Source of the DNA: Prorocentrum cordatum | Taxonomy: Eukaryota; Sar; Dinophyceae; Prorocentrales; Prorocentraceae | Direction: 5' to 3' | NCBI GenBank assembly: GCA_963575745.1 | Contig: CAUYUJ010015032.1 | Span: 50,001-97,500, forward strand | DNA: 47,500 nucleotides | Part shown: positions 29,872 to 41,430 of the stretch, piece after piece | Position numbering within the stretch: position 1 is the stretch's first letter | How the letters are laid out: each line of letters opens with the position of its first letter | Made by a program: the position numbers and the translations under genes | The notes under the pieces: generated by a model | The model's input: the letters and a program-made list of their open reading frames with translations, nothing else | Told to the model about the DNA's origin: nothing | Database searches by the model: none

Positions 29872-30108
29872 CAAGAGTCCATCACCGTTTTGAGCTGCAT
29901 TTGCCCCGGCGCCAGTCTTCAGATTGTGGAGGTGCACGGTGGCATCTCAGAGAGAGAGCCTGGATAGACGCGTTCTTCGCTCCCTTGGAACAAGAGTCCA
30001 TCACCGTTTGGAGCTGTGTCTGCCCCGGGGCACCAATCTTCAGATGGTGGCAATGCACGGTGGCACCTCAGAGAGAGCGCCCGGAGAGCCTTGCCTTCTC
30101 GAGGCCGT
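29872..30108. repeat. Two-copy tandem repeat, period 119 bp
   Basis: CAAGAGTCCATCACCGTTT begins at 29872 and again at 29991, followed in both by GAGCTG, TGCCCCGG, CTTCAGAT, TGCACGGTGGCA and TCAGAGAGAG. A fainter third copy may begin near 29610 (GACGCGTTCTTCGTGCC). Confidence 0.85.
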
Positions 30109-30182
30109 GGGTCCGTCCCTCTGGGCGCCCCCCCTGGAGATGCTTCTCTCGGATGGGGGGACCTGCGTTCGAGGGGCCTCTC

Positions 30183-30391
30183 TCGGCGGCGAGCGAGAGG
30201 GGTGGGGAAGTGAGAAGGAGAAGGCCTTTTCGAGAGGCGGCGGGCCTTCTCAGAAGCCCTCGCGCCTCCTGAGAAGTTGTTGTTTGTGCTCGGGGAAGGC
30301 TTAGAACACTTCTCCAGGAGGCAGGGGGGGTTCCGAACCTTCTGAGAAGGCATTCTCCTTCTCACTTCCCCCCACCCTCGCTCGCCGCCGA
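30183..30391. mobile_element. 209-bp inverted-repeat element with arms of about 45 bp
   Basis: The left arm TCGGCGGCGAGCGAGAGGGG then AAGTGAGAAGGAGAAGGCC is mirrored by the right arm, which read inwards is TCGGCGGCGAGCGAGGGTGG then AAGTGAGAAGGAGAATGCC. Inside, CCTTCTCAGAAG and CTTCTGAGAAGG are further palindromic. No clear target duplication. A half copy lies at 8749-8890. Confidence 0.88.
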
Positions 30392-30690
30392 ATTTCCAGC
30401 GGGTAATCGAGCACTTGTGAATCCTTCGGCGCGTCATCGGCGCGGAGAGCCCACGGGAGAGCGGGCGGGTTGAGAGGCCCAGGGGGCTGGGTCGATCAGA
30501 TTTTACTGAGGGCCTCCGAGAGTTCTGTGGCTACTTGAAGGGCCGAGCTGGAAACTCTTCTCCATCCAAGGCCGGGCTAACAGCGATGTTGCTTAACGGT
30601 GAGGTTTGGAACCAGCTTTTCGGACATCAGGAACCACACTTTCCTACCTTTCCCATCTGCGAATGGATCGAGCAGACACGACACAGCGAA
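30392..30690. other. Unique sequence, nothing recognised
   Basis: About 300 bp between the inverted-repeat element and the CA tract. No motif or gene seen. Confidence 0.5.
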
Positions 30691-30691
30691 T

Positions 30692-31568
30692 TGTAGGACA
30701 GTGCACGCACACGCGCACGCATACGCACACACACACATACACTCGCACACACTGAGACACAGTCAAACACTCACACACACACAAACACTTTTTGGCGTCG
30801 CGGCTCTGCGCGCGCGCGCCACGCGCGCTTACCCGCCCGAGATAAACAAATGCACAAACGCACACACACATCACACACAAACATACGTAAACGCACGTTC
30901 GCACATAGCTCACAACACGCAACACACAACACATACAACACACTACACATACAACACACAGAGACCCCCCCACACACACACATAGCCACACACACGAACA
31001 CCACTCACAACACAACACACCATACAACACCACGCCACACCCATACCCGCACACACACACCACACACTACACGCACACAACACACAATACACAACACACA
31101 CAAAACACACCACTCAACACGCAACACACACCACACGACACACCCTCACACACACACGCACACACCACACGCAACTTACGCGGCACACGCACAATATACG
31201 CAACACAAGCAACACCACACACACACCACTCACACCACAATCAAACGCACAACCCAACAGACAAGCACACGCCCACACACGCACCGACACACCCGCAGCC
31301 ACCCAAACAAACACACACACACACACACGCACCCACACACGCAGAGAGAAACACACCCACACACACACAGAAGCACGCGCACACACCAAACACACACTAC
31401 ACAACACCCACGCTCACACCCGCACGCAAACTCACACCTACACCCACACCCTCACCCACACCACACCCAACACACACCCGCACACACATACACGCACACA
31501 CACACACACACCCATTCCCGTGCACACACCAGACACACAACACACAACACACAACAACCACAGCACAC
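30692..31568. repeat. Degenerate (CA)n tract, left block
   Basis: CACACA with frequent ACAACAC and ACGCAC variants over nearly 900 bp. It translates to His/Thr repeats on the plus strand and Cys/Val on the minus strand. Confidence 0.95.
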
Positions 31569-31750
31569 TTTTTTTTTACCTGCGCGAGAAGGTCGACCCG
31601 TGGCTAAGGAGGAGAGAGGAGAGCAGCAAGGGGGGGAGAGCAAGAGGAGAAGCAAAAGCAGCAGCAGCAGTGCAAAAGAGGCGCGGCCGGCGGCCGACGC
31701 CTGGCGCCCCGGCTTTGCGGGGCGCTCGTCCCGGTCCAGCGGCTCCCTCC

Positions 31751-32253
31751 CTAGAAGGAGCCCAGGGCCGCGGCCCCCGCCAGCAGCGCCGCGGGGCCCA
31801 GGGCGGCCGGGTCGCGCGCTGCCGCCTCCAGCTGCGCGACCGCCGCCTGAGCCTCCGGGAAGGCCCGCCAAGCCGCGGCGCGCGCCCGCAGCCCGTCCGC
31901 CTGGGCCTCCACCGGCAAGCCGGCCAGGCCGGAGGCTTCCCAGAGAGCGGCCGCCGCGCCGCCCTCGCTGGCCCCGCCGGCGGCCGGCTCCCCGTAGCCG
32001 CCGGCTGCGCAGCCGTCCTCCGGCCGCGCTGTCGCTGCAGCAGCGCCCTCGTCTCCGGCGGCCGGCTCCCCGTCGCCGCCGGCCGCGCTGCCGCCCTCCG
32101 GCCGCGCCGCCGCAGCAGCAGCCCTCGCGCCCTCGGCACCGGCCGGCGGCTTGCCGTCGCCGCAGCCCGCCGGCAAGGGGCCGCACCGCTGGCGCGGCGG
32201 CGTCGCCACCTCGTGGCCTGCCCCGCAGGCCGCGCTTGCGTCGTCGTCCAGCA
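31751..32253 (-). CDS. Ala/Gly-rich reading frame with internal repeats, unrecognised
   Basis: The minus-strand frame begins at about LDDDASAACGAGHEVATPP and ends ALGPAALLAGAAALGSF-stop. It contains three imperfect repeats of about 26 residues: CGDGKPPAGAEG-ARAAAAAARPEGG, GDGEPAAGDEG-AAAATARPEDG and GYGEPAAGG-ASEGGAAAALWE. The rest is an Ala-rich helix-like stretch (EAQAAVAQLEAAARDP). It lies between two long CA tracts, with no visible start codon or spliced-leader site; upstream the frame dissolves into Cys/Val from the CA repeat. It may be one exon of a gene whose introns are CA repeat, or a GC-rich chance frame. The in-frame repeat period and acidic residues favour coding mildly. Confidence 0.35.
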
Positions 32254-33190
32254 CACATGACACAACCACAGCACACACACAGCACACACAACACAACACG
32301 CACAACTCACACACACCACACACCACACACACACACACCACATCACACATGAGACAAGACACCCCACGCAACACACAACACACACACCACAACACACCAC
32401 ACACACCACACAACACACAACACCCAACACACACAACACATACAACACACAACACACGCAAAACACACACACACGCATCCACACACGCACACTCACACAC
32501 ACACACACACCCACACCCACCCACACACCAACACACCAACCCACACACAAGCACACACACCCACCCACCCACACACACACACCACACCACACCACAGCAC
32601 ACGAGTCCACACCACAATTGCAGCACACCCAGAGCTACACCCACACCCTCACAACACACACCCACACACACACACACAAGCACACACACACGCACGTACA
32701 CACACACGCGCACACACACGCGCGCACGCACGCACACACACACACACACCCACACACGCACACACACACACACGCACGCACCCACACACACACACAACAC
32801 ACACACACACAACACACCCACACCCACACCCACACGCACACACACACACACAAGCACACACACGCCCACACACACACGCACTCACCCACACACACACACA
32901 CAAACAACACACGCACACACACGCGCACACGAAAACACACACACAACGCGCTCAACACACAACACACAACACATAACGTACACACAACACACACGAATCA
33001 ACACGCACACACATCACACACAACACTCAACACACTCACAACAAACACAATATACACACAACACACCACACACGACACATAGCACACAACTCGATGCGCA
33101 CATGCGCGCACGGACAGACGCACGAACGCACGCACGCACACGCGCGCACACACGCACCGAGGCATACGCCCACGCACGCACGAAACTTTC
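32254..33190. repeat. Degenerate (CA)n tract, right block
   Basis: CACACA with ACGCAC and ACAACAC variants, the same class as 30692-31568. The two may have been one tract before the 31.57-32.25 kb island was inserted, or two introns flanking an exon. Confidence 0.95.
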
Positions 33191-34670
33191 CCCAATACTT
33201 GATGCTTTTTCCTCCGTCGTTCCTCGACTGCGCCGGGTCGGGTAAGGGTCCCGGCAGGCCGAAGACGGCAAGAAACCCCAAGACTCTTTTCCCTCGAGAC
33301 CCATCTCCTCCTCCTGTCTCCTCCTCCTGTGACAGCGATCCTGGCAACATGCCTGGCAACATGCCTGGCCATGCAGCTCTAACCTTCCTCGACGCCTACA
33401 GCCTGAGGCTCAAGACAAGTTCGTAAACATCATATGCGGGGAACGCCCTCACCGCCATTACAGTCATGCCGTGGGAACTAGCGGTACATTTGCAACACTT
33501 CCAAGTAGCTAGCGTTCGCAATTCATCTTACGCCAACGCGCGCAGAATATCACATGATTTTCACGCACGCTCATTTTTCAGAACGTCTTTGAGTCGTGTC
33601 TCCCTTGAGTGTCGCATCCTTGTTGTCTGTCCCTCGCTCTCCTGCCCAGACGCGCTTCGCCCCATCTGAGCGACTCTTTTCTGTCGCCCCCGCCCTGGGG
33701 TGGGGGGGTCATCGAATGACCGCGCCGAGCATCGCCTCACACTTCGCACTGTGTGGCCGCGACCGTCTGGGGGCGAAACGCGTCTTCTCTGATGAACAAG
33801 CCCCGAAGCCTGAAGCGCAATGATCCTCATCGAGCATCGTGCGGCGGCAGCCCCGCGGGGATACCACGACGGCGACTCCAACGAGAGCTTGGCCGGCCAC
33901 TCCGCCACCCTCCCGATGACGTCGCCTGGCGGGGTGCAGGACAGCAGGGCAGGGGCCGACGCTTCGGAGCCGCCGCCTCGGCCTGGATGCGGCGCTCGCC
34001 TGGCTGGAGCGGCTGCTGCCCCCTGGCAGGCAATCATTGGTCGAGGGCCCGCCGCACATCCCCAGAGCCACCAGGCAGCTCCTCGCGTGGCTCCCGACCA
34101 GCTTCACGCCGAGTGGTGAGCCTGTGCGCTCCTGGGCTCCCGGCGCACCTGCCCGGGTCCGCGACGACGACAGCGACGACGGCGGCGGCGGCGACGACGA
34201 CGAGGTCATGACGACGACGATGATTCCCATACCGTCGAACCCACAGGGGGGGGGGGGCACCGCAACACCACCCCACAGCCACAGGGATAGGGGGGGCGAG
34301 CCCATTAGCATTTGGGGAGGCCAGCCTGGGGCGGAGACCACCAATCTGCGAACTCGCGGCGTATGTGTTTGCACCGCACAGAGCATGAGGTCAGGACCTA
34401 TGAACTGCTGCCAGAACAACCCACGGTAGCATGCGGACAAGATCTTCGGACTAAACATAACAAAGACCCACTTCACGGCTCTAAAGCACCAGCAGCATAT
34501 CCTCGCCCCCCTGGCCCAGGCTTGCAACTGTCCGGCAGCGGCCCGCTCAGAGTAGTAAGAAACAGGGGGCAGCGCAGGTGACCAGCTTGAGTGCCCCAGG
34601 AATCGAATCACGCGCTCGAGCTCGCCGTGGCAAGAAATGACTTCCAGAAACGCTTCCCATCTGCAGCGGC
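33191..34670. other. Unassigned sequence with one weak coding candidate
   Basis: At 33975-34250 a plus frame reads LDAALAWLERLLPPGRQSL, then PRATRQLLAWLPTSFTP and an acidic DDDSDDGGGGDDD from an (ACG)n run (34160-34205). The pattern looks like a retroelement or gene remnant, but I cannot assign it. A 328-codon minus frame (33709-34695) has no recognisable motif. Confidence 0.3.
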
Positions 34671-34673
34671 AGA

Positions 34674-34857
34674 CTTCAAAGGGGCCCTGGCACACGCAAA
34701 TCCATAGATTGGCAAAGAACAGGACTCCCCATCTAGTTTCCCATATGTGATGCCTTTTTTTTGCTCTGCCCCCCCCCCCCCTTTCCCTATTTTCCCATGC
34801 TTCCGGGGGAATCGACGCTGAATTTCGTCTGCGTGTTTCGTTGCCCTCCGGAGGCTT
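34674..34857. repeat. GGGGCCCTGG-ACAC dispersed element, copy 2
   Basis: The partner of 22190-22375: AAAGGGGCCCTGGCACACGC at the left, GTCTGCGTGTTTCGTTGCCC at the right, with TTTCCCATAT and TTTTCCCATG blocks between. The copies differ by many substitutions. Confidence 0.7.
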
Positions 34858-34871
34858 GCCTTGCCCACATA

Positions 34872-35059
34872 TGGCAGGTTCGTGTCGTGCCGACCCCAGC
34901 GTTGGTTTTTGACACCGCAGGGATCGTTCAACCTTGAACGATCGGCCGCTGCCGCAACGTCCGATCGTTCAACATCGACCGATTCTGGGTCGCTGGCGGC
35001 GTTCAACCTTGAACGCCCGCGCTGGGGTCGCCGCTGGTCGACACGACGCAAACCTACCG
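34872..35059. mobile_element. 188-bp TA-flanked inverted-repeat element
   Basis: Left end TGGCAGGTTCGTGTCGTG; the complement of the right end is CGGTAGGTTTGCGTCGTG. Further in, GACCCCAGCG is mirrored on both sides with a 12-bp offset. TA flanks both sides (34870-34871 and 35060-35061). The centre carries GTTCAACCTTGAACG twice and CGATCGTTCAAC, which form smaller palindromes. Confidence 0.75.
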
Positions 35060-35213
35060 TATCGCGCCTCGAGGCCCGCCCCGCGTCGGTGCGCCGGGCT
35101 CCCCGTGGGCCCAGAGGGGGGGGGCGGCGGTCCGATGCCTGGCCGCGCCCGGGGCAGAGCCAGCCAGAGCAGGCAGGGAGGAGGGAGGAGGACCCTCGTG
35201 CGATGATGCTGAT

Positions 35214-35347
35214 CACGAGGAGGAGGAGGAGGAGGAGGATGATGATCATGAGGAGGAGGAGGAGAAGGAGGAGGAGGAGGAGGAGGAGGAGGAGGGGGAG
35301 GGGGAGGAGGGGAGGGGGAGGAGGAGGAGGAGGCGGAGGAGGGGGAC
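35214..35347. repeat. (GGA)n microsatellite
   Basis: GGA repeats with ATG and GGG interruptions. Confidence 0.95.
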
Positions 35348-37617
35348 GATGAGACATAACAGTGAGGAGAAACAGCTGCTACTGCGAAGCGATGGCTCAG
35401 CCAGAGACGGGTTCTGGAAAACAAGCTGTGCGGGTGCCGGAGATCGGTTGGGAGCCTGGGCTTCCTTCGGAGCGTAGTCCATGGAAAACCTCAGCTGAGA
35501 TCCTAAGCTAAAGAAGCCTGTCCCCAAACCGGCCAACATAGCGAATTTGAACATACCACGCATTCATCATCTGCCCGCTTCCAGCCGCACTCTTTTCGAA
35601 CTGCTTCTGACCCTCTGACCTCAGAGTGGCCACAAGGAGGCCAGGTGGTCGATCGAGAAGAGACTCGCGAGGAACTAGCTCTCTGGAAGCGCTGCATCTT
35701 CTGTACACTCGAGCTACACAGCAGGGATGCAGGATAAGGGGGGCCACTACCTTGGACGTCCACGCGGCAACAAACTGTTAGGCACCATGCCAACAACTCA
35801 GGGATCTGTGGCCAAGGGCGGGCCGAGGATGCAAGGATGCAAGACTAGCCTCGCTACAGCACTGCGACCGTGCTGTAGACGGTGACCGTCAGGCTGAGGA
35901 CTGGACAATGAACTGGCGGCGGACGTTGGTTTCCGTCCCCCGCGGCTGGATGTCTTGATGCGAAGCCTCTCCCAAAGTTCCGCCCCCCGCCCCCTCCCCC
36001 CGGCGGTTCGCGGCCCGCTGCCTTCCGCACTCTCTGCCCAGGCGCGGATGTAGAATCTGCGCTGCCTGTCTGGCGGACATGGGCTGGGACAGTGGACGAG
36101 GAGGCACATGAGGAGAGGGAGGGGGGGGGCAGGGAGGTTAGAGGTTGGAGGGGGGGGGTCGAGGTTCCACGACGGCTGGGGGAGCACGTCGTTCAAACGC
36201 TTTGTCAGACTGTGGCCCAACCTTTGGCCGCATGGGCGTTTCTTGAAAGGCAAGGGGCGGCAGTGGTCCGCCGCACATGTCTCCGATACATGTATGCACT
36301 TTAACATCGCGCCCACACACATGTTTATAGATGTGTATATACAGGTATGGACGAAAATGTATGTCTGCAAAATAATGATACAGCTTCAGCTTGGACGACA
36401 ACAATTCGAGTTACAACATTGCCTCTGACGGGTGAGGAACGGGAACTGGAACGAAGATCGACAAACAAGTCGAAACGCATCTCGCTACATGTTGTGCCAA
36501 GTGACGACGCGGAAACAACAAAACGACTTCACCGAACACCACAGCTCTCGCAACAAACGTCAGCACTGCAAGAGAAGGCGTCTGAGCATCCGGAAAGCCT
36601 CTGATCACAGCGCCAAAGACACCAGCGACAACTGACTGTCGAGGCCGTCCGTGCCCGAAATCCTCTCCCACGGTGCCCGGGTCTTTCGAGCCTGCACAGC
36701 CAAACCACACGGCGGCCACTGCCATCAGATGGCGTGCGCAGCTGAATTAGGAAATGACGCTCTCCAATTCCAACTTCGAACGAACCAAGGGCAACTCACG
36801 ACAATTCAACAACCAACATTAGGAACTCAACCGTACCAATTAATGTGTAGTAGCGTGTAATGTAGCACTCTCCGCGTGAATGAGTGTGCCACACACCCCA
36901 CCCACGATGCTAAGCGCAAGTGAAACAACTTATGAGATACGTTGCTGTGCAATTCAACTGCCCACCGCAACGCAATGCTCACCAAGGCGGTCGAGGAACG
37001 ACGTAAACAACCCAACTGACAAGTGACTTCAAATATGATGTATCCGTATAACGGACATGGAGGCGCAGCCGTGCAATAAGTTTGCCTGGCCCTCGCTGTC
37101 GGTATTCACCGTGGTGCCAACCTCGCAAACACAACCCGATCGCACATGTAACCCTACGGCGTCAACTCTTCTACTCGGCCGTGCTCCCACCTGAATGGCA
37201 GCGACTTCCCGTGGTCACGAATCTGGATACAATTTCAGCGATATTCCAGCCGCTGGGAGCAAAGCACGGTCCCTGATGCACTCCAAAGTCGCCAACACCG
37301 AAACGCGACCGTGCTCCCAACCGATATGTCGGATGCCAGCGGGGACAGCCATGCTGCACTGCTGCAGCCCAGAATGCTCGCGAAGCTTTTGAAGGCAAGC
37401 AGAGCGCGACCACCCACCTTCACGTCTGACGAAGAAGAGAAGCAGGATATACGTACATATACATATACATATGTATATATATGTATGTATTGGAACACTT
37501 TCCCAACGAACGTTGTAGCGGCCAGGCGACCGATCACTTGATGACGAGAAGGACGAACGTAGCAGGAAGAGAGGGGTGATATGACATGAGCAATCGGCAT
37601 GGAGCCAAGTTCGGTCG
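35348..37617. other. About 2.3 kb of more neutral-GC sequence, no gene recognised
   Basis: This is the least repetitive part of the window. Open frames are short (under about 110 codons in the AT-richer part) and none has a family motif. A (TATA/CATA)n stretch is at 37449-37490. It may be intergenic DNA or the 3' flank of the LINE to its right. Confidence 0.5.
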
Positions 37618-37619
37618 GG

Positions 37620-38129
37620 CTACGCTGGCCCGCCGTCGGCCTGCGATGAGGCCTCCCCGGAATCGTCGAGGGGCTCGTCTGACCCCTCCTCGGCTTCCTT
37701 CTTCGGGCACCTCGCTCCTTCCGCACGGATGGCGGGGAGCTCTCCCTCCTCCAGGCCGAAAGCCCACAGCACCTCAGCTCGGGACGACGCCCCCGCCAAG
37801 GTGCCCGCCCCCCGAAGCCCCGCCTCCCCCGCGCCCTGAACCGAAGCGCATGGGGCAGGCTCACTCGAGCCAAACAAGGAAGCAAGGCAGCCCTTCGCAC
37901 GCGCACCGCATGCGGCACGTCTTCGGGGGTCTACAAGCGAAGGTCCCTTGGACCCTCCTTGAAACCAGGGTATCTGCCAGCCTTGATCCGATGGGGCTGC
38001 GCTCCCAGGCCCGAGGCCGCGTGCTCGCGGAGGGTCGCCCCACGCTGCAAAGGCCCCACAGGCACAACAGAAACGCATGGCCTTGCCACCGTCACGAACC
38101 GACATGTCACGCGCGTGCGCATGCAGCAC
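37620..38129 (-). pseudogene. LINE C-terminal segment with CxxC motif
   Basis: The frame reads MRFCCACGAFAAWGDPPRAR and continues to a stop after SSQADGGPA. The CCACG cluster followed by Arg/Gly-rich sequence fits the C-terminal Cys motif that follows RNase H in dinoflagellate LINE-like proteins. It is separated from the RNase H segment by a (GGA)n tract at 38273-38465. Open, but without an own start; it is interpreted as part of the broken polyprotein. Confidence 0.5.
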
Positions 38130-38272
38130 CAGGGGGCTTTTGAACCGGCAGCCTCTGTCACGAGAGGCCCCAAGCCATCCGCGGGCGGCTGTGGCAGGCG
38201 GGCCTCCCCGTCCCCCGACGCTGGCGCCGCCTCGGGCGGGGCCCGCTGCTGCGGGTCTGACGGCGCCTCCTC

Positions 38273-38465
38273 AGGAGGAGGAGGAGGAGGAGGAGGATTG
38301 AGGAGGAGGGGAGGAGGAGGAGGAGGAGGGAGGAGGGGGAGGTGAGGAGAGGAGGAGGAGGAGGAGGAGGAGGAGGGAGAGGAGGGAGGAGGTTGAGGAG
38401 GAGGAGGGAAGGAGGAGGAGGGAGAGGAGGAGGAGGAGGAGGAGGAGGAGGAGGAGGAGGAGAGT
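38273..38465. repeat. (GGA)n microsatellite inside the LINE
   Basis: GGA repeats separating the RNase H-like segment from the C-terminal segment. Either an expansion in the LINE or an insertion; no inverted ends are visible. Confidence 0.92.
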
Positions 38466-38467
38466 CG

Positions 38468-38902
38468 TCACGACTTGCAGCACGCAGCTCCGTGAGACAG
38501 GCCTGGTCCTGGAGGGCCTCCCCGTCCCCACGCAGCCCGTGCAGCCGCCCACTCCGCCGCCCAGCCTCGCGGGAGGCCCCCCGCCAGGCCTCGCCAAGAG
38601 TGGTGCTCGCTCTCCTCCGCTCCGTGGAGGGCGGCACCTCGCTCCGCGAATTCGTCCACGGCGTCATTGCCACGCTCCTCCCAAAGCGCGTCTCGATCCT
38701 CAAGCACATCGGCCATGCTGCAATGGGCTGATCGTCTGGTGGCCGAGCCGTCGCCGGCCACCAAAGCCGCCCAAAAAGGGGAGGTGGAGGAGGAGGAGGA
38801 GGCCCGAGGGTTGGTGGCCCCCGCCCCCGCGCCTGGGCCCGCCCAAAAATTGACCACAGTGCCCTTGCAATCAATACGCAGGTCACGGGGGGGAATCGCC
38901 AC
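38468..38902 (-). pseudogene. LINE RNase H-like segment
   Basis: The frame reads LRIDCKGTVVNF, then after a Ser-rich stretch MADVLEDRDALWEERGNDA and DEFAERGAALHGAEES. The Asp of RIDCKGTV and the late Asp of GNDAVDEFA fit the first strand and the last catalytic block of RNase H (the GNxxAD-type motif). It follows the reverse transcriptase in element order. The Ser-rich part is caused by a short repeat. No start codon is needed for a polyprotein segment. Confidence 0.65.
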
Positions 38903-38919
38903 TTGGCAAACTTCTCCTT

Positions 38920-39125
38920 CTCCTTCACCTCCCCCTCCTCCTCCTGCTCCTCATCCTCCTGCTCGAGCTCCTCCTCCTAGTCTTCCTCCTCCCTCCTCCT
39001 GCTCCTCCTCCTATTCCTCCTCCTCCTCTTCCTCCTTCTCCTGCTCCTCCTCCTAGTCTTCCTCCTCTTCCTCCTTCGCCTCCTTCTCCTCCTCCTCCTT
39101 CGCCTCCTCCTCCTCCTCCTCCATA
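38920..39125. repeat. (TCC)n microsatellite inside the LINE
   Basis: TCC/TTCC repeats, with TCCTCCTAGTCTTCCTCCTC occurring twice (from about 38970 and 39047). Lies between the post-RT region and the RNase H-like segment. Confidence 0.9.
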
Positions 39126-39126
39126 C

Positions 39127-40152
39127 TCACAGCATCGTCTTCAGCCTCCCTCGACGACTGACACGGGGCCCGCCCTCGAGGTACTTGTCCGCGCGCCGCC
39201 GCCACCACCTGACCAAACATATCACCCACCACGGTGGACCACCATGCTCTGGAGAGAAGCCTGGGACTCGGGAAGAGGGCCGACCCGTCCAGAAACGAAA
39301 AACCACAGAGGTAGCCAGAGGCAGGCCGTTGGCACCAGAACGCCGCCTGTTGGACCTGACCCCCCTGAGGCAGAACAGCCACTGGGCTGGGGTCGGGGAA
39401 GCATCCCCGCGCCAGAAGTTCGCTGGCCTCGAACCTCCACGCCTTACCTTTACGGGCCCTGCGAAGCAGTCCTGGCGACGCGCGGTCTCTCCTAAGACCT
39501 GCGTGCGCATCTCATGCGCAGCTGTGATGCCACAGGGACCAGTCGGGGTGGCCGCACAAAGCGCAAGCGGCAGAATCTGAGAGCCCACGTTTGCGCAGTC
39601 GGACCTGGGGCCACCACATTCAGGAATGATGGCCCTCAAGGCCCGCCGCTGGTGGAGCGACCAGCTGGGCGAGGTCCCGTGCAGGAGGGGAACTGAACTA
39701 CGTCATACCACTGGCGACACCCGCGGACTCGAAATCGCACTGAGCGGCTGTCGGTCAGACTCGCGCCTCGCTCCTTCCTCGGCAAGCCGTCTCGCTGCTG
39801 CTGGACTCAGACGCACAAGCCTGAACATTTCACCGAGATCGCTCCTAAACCTGGGGCCGAAGGAGTGTTCCAGCCCATGCCCCTGTACCAGGTAGTGCAT
39901 ATCAGCAGGAGGCGCTGCGGCCACCCATGGCCACCTGCACTCCGAGCACCTCGCACGGGCCAGCGCGAACTGGAACTGGAACTTCGGCCCACCTGCCCAG
40001 CGCGCCGTGCCCCATTGGCATGCAAACCGGCCGGTGGCTATGACCCAAGGATCGGCTCGAGAACCATCGCGAAACGCATGCACGCGGAACCTGCCGAGGT
40101 TCCTGCACGTCGAGACTCCGAGCCTGTGGAGGTCCGCGGGAGCGATGCCCAA
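39127..40152 (-). pseudogene. LINE connector between reverse transcriptase and RNase H
   Basis: Two minus frames (39703-40152 and 39127-39639) are open, with segments such as ALARARCSECRWPWVAAAP and FGPRFRSDLGEMFRLVRLS. I recognise no catalytic domain. Position and frame decay fit the thumb/connector part of the element. Confidence 0.4.
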
Positions 40153-41430
40153 GACGCACGCCTCACATGGGGCATGGGCCGTCGCCCCCCCCCTCCCCCC
40201 AGCGGTTTGACAGGGCGCCTTGACGACCTAGCAGCCTTGCCCCGACGTGCCCGAGTGACCCCCGCGCGTCTTCGGGTCCCGAGATTTGCGTCGGCCCCGC
40301 GGTTCCTGGAGGGATTGACTCCGCCTGGAACTTGGGGCGACCGCCGACCTCTCGAGCGAGGCTGCCAGCTCTGGACTGCTGGCGAAGTACCTGCAAATCT
40401 TCAAGTGCACGGGGGGCTCGAGCTCGTCGGCAAAAAACGAGAATGTGATCCACGGCGGCCGGGAGCTCGTCGGCCACCAGCTCGCGGGGCCCGAAGCACT
40501 GTGGCGCGACGTCGTCGACGGCGCTTCGCGCCTGCAGCGGGGGCGCGCCGCGGGCCACGGCGCCGAGGGGGCCGATCAGTAGCCGGTGTCGTGGCCGCCA
40601 GACATCCCGCGGAGGCCAGCAGAAACTCCGAACGAGCCCCATCGTAAACCAGCATTCTGAAGCCCGAACCAGTCGTAACCAGGCCCCTCAGAAGATCCAT
40701 GTTGAAACAGAACCATCGGCCAGCAGCGAAAAGGTCCACGTGTCGCACGGGCTCGTAAAAAACTTCAAGTCGAAGAGAGCCGAGGCACTGTCCGCGCCAA
40801 TCGCGCGGCAATTCGCCCCAAGGAGGTGGCGATTCCAACCGGCCTTCTCGCGCGCCGTCGTCGGGCCGCCCCCCCGGAAGATATCCGCATTGTGATCTCG
40901 CTCCCGGGCCCGACGCAACGGTTGTTTTATTTTACTCCCGAGTTTCATGAAACGGCTTAACACTTCCCCTTCGGGCTTCGGGATCAACACTGCGTTCCTC
41001 GCAAGCTCTATCATCCAAGACGGGAGAATCTCGCGCACCCTGACCCGGAACCCAGCACGCAACTGCAAGATCAGCTTCGGGCGAAACAGGTCCTGACCGA
41101 GCCCAGCACCTGCAGAATAGGACGTGCGACGCGCCTGCAGGGCTTCCAAGGAGAGCCGGGGAAGCAAGCCATCGCCTGTCCCACGACGACGGATCCACCG
41201 CCTCGCGCCCAGCAGGAGCCCGCGTAGGGGGCCGCTCGTCGAGGTGCTGGGCTATGGCCACGTCGCCATTGACATGGGGCGCCGTTGAGTCCTGGAGGTC
41301 GGCGGGGCTCGCGCGATTCTTCTCGGCATGGGCGCGAGCAGCGGCCCCCGCCCCTTTCGACGCGGCCTCCTCGGCCCAGGCCCTCCACCTGCGACCTCGC
41401 TCGCGCGCGCCCGCGCCCGCCAACAAAAAC
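40153..41430 (-). pseudogene. LINE reverse transcriptase, frameshifted
   Basis: In minus order: LEALQARRTSYSAGAGLGQD, ELARNAVLIPKPEG (fingers motif, 40966-40996), IFRGGGPTTAREKAGWNRHL, SASALFDLK (palm motif A, about 40765-40795). After an apparent 1-nt loss the next frame continues FYEPVRH, LVTTGSGFRMLVYDGARSEF and LLASAGCLAATTPATD. After another shift the catalytic box appears as SAVDDVAPQCFGPRELVADE (AVDD at 40511-40522, where the family has (F/Y)xDD), then VDHILVF and, in a third frame, ASSPELAASLER. The Tyr/Phe of the catalytic box is replaced by Ala. This is a non-functional LINE reverse transcriptase. Confidence 0.8.

Noticed and set aside
30850-32352. 500-codon plus-strand open frame (His/Thr-rich)
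   Set aside because: It is the translation of CA repeat joined to a GC-rich island read in a frame without protein character; the opposite strand is equally open.
34596-34650. Possible tRNA T-arm (minus strand GATTCGATTCC)
   Set aside because: The T stem does not pair and no D-arm or anticodon arm is found upstream.
33709-34695. 328-codon minus-strand open frame
   Set aside because: It begins inside a dispersed repeat and crosses an (ACG)n run; it has no domain signature, and the plus strand looks somewhat more protein-like.
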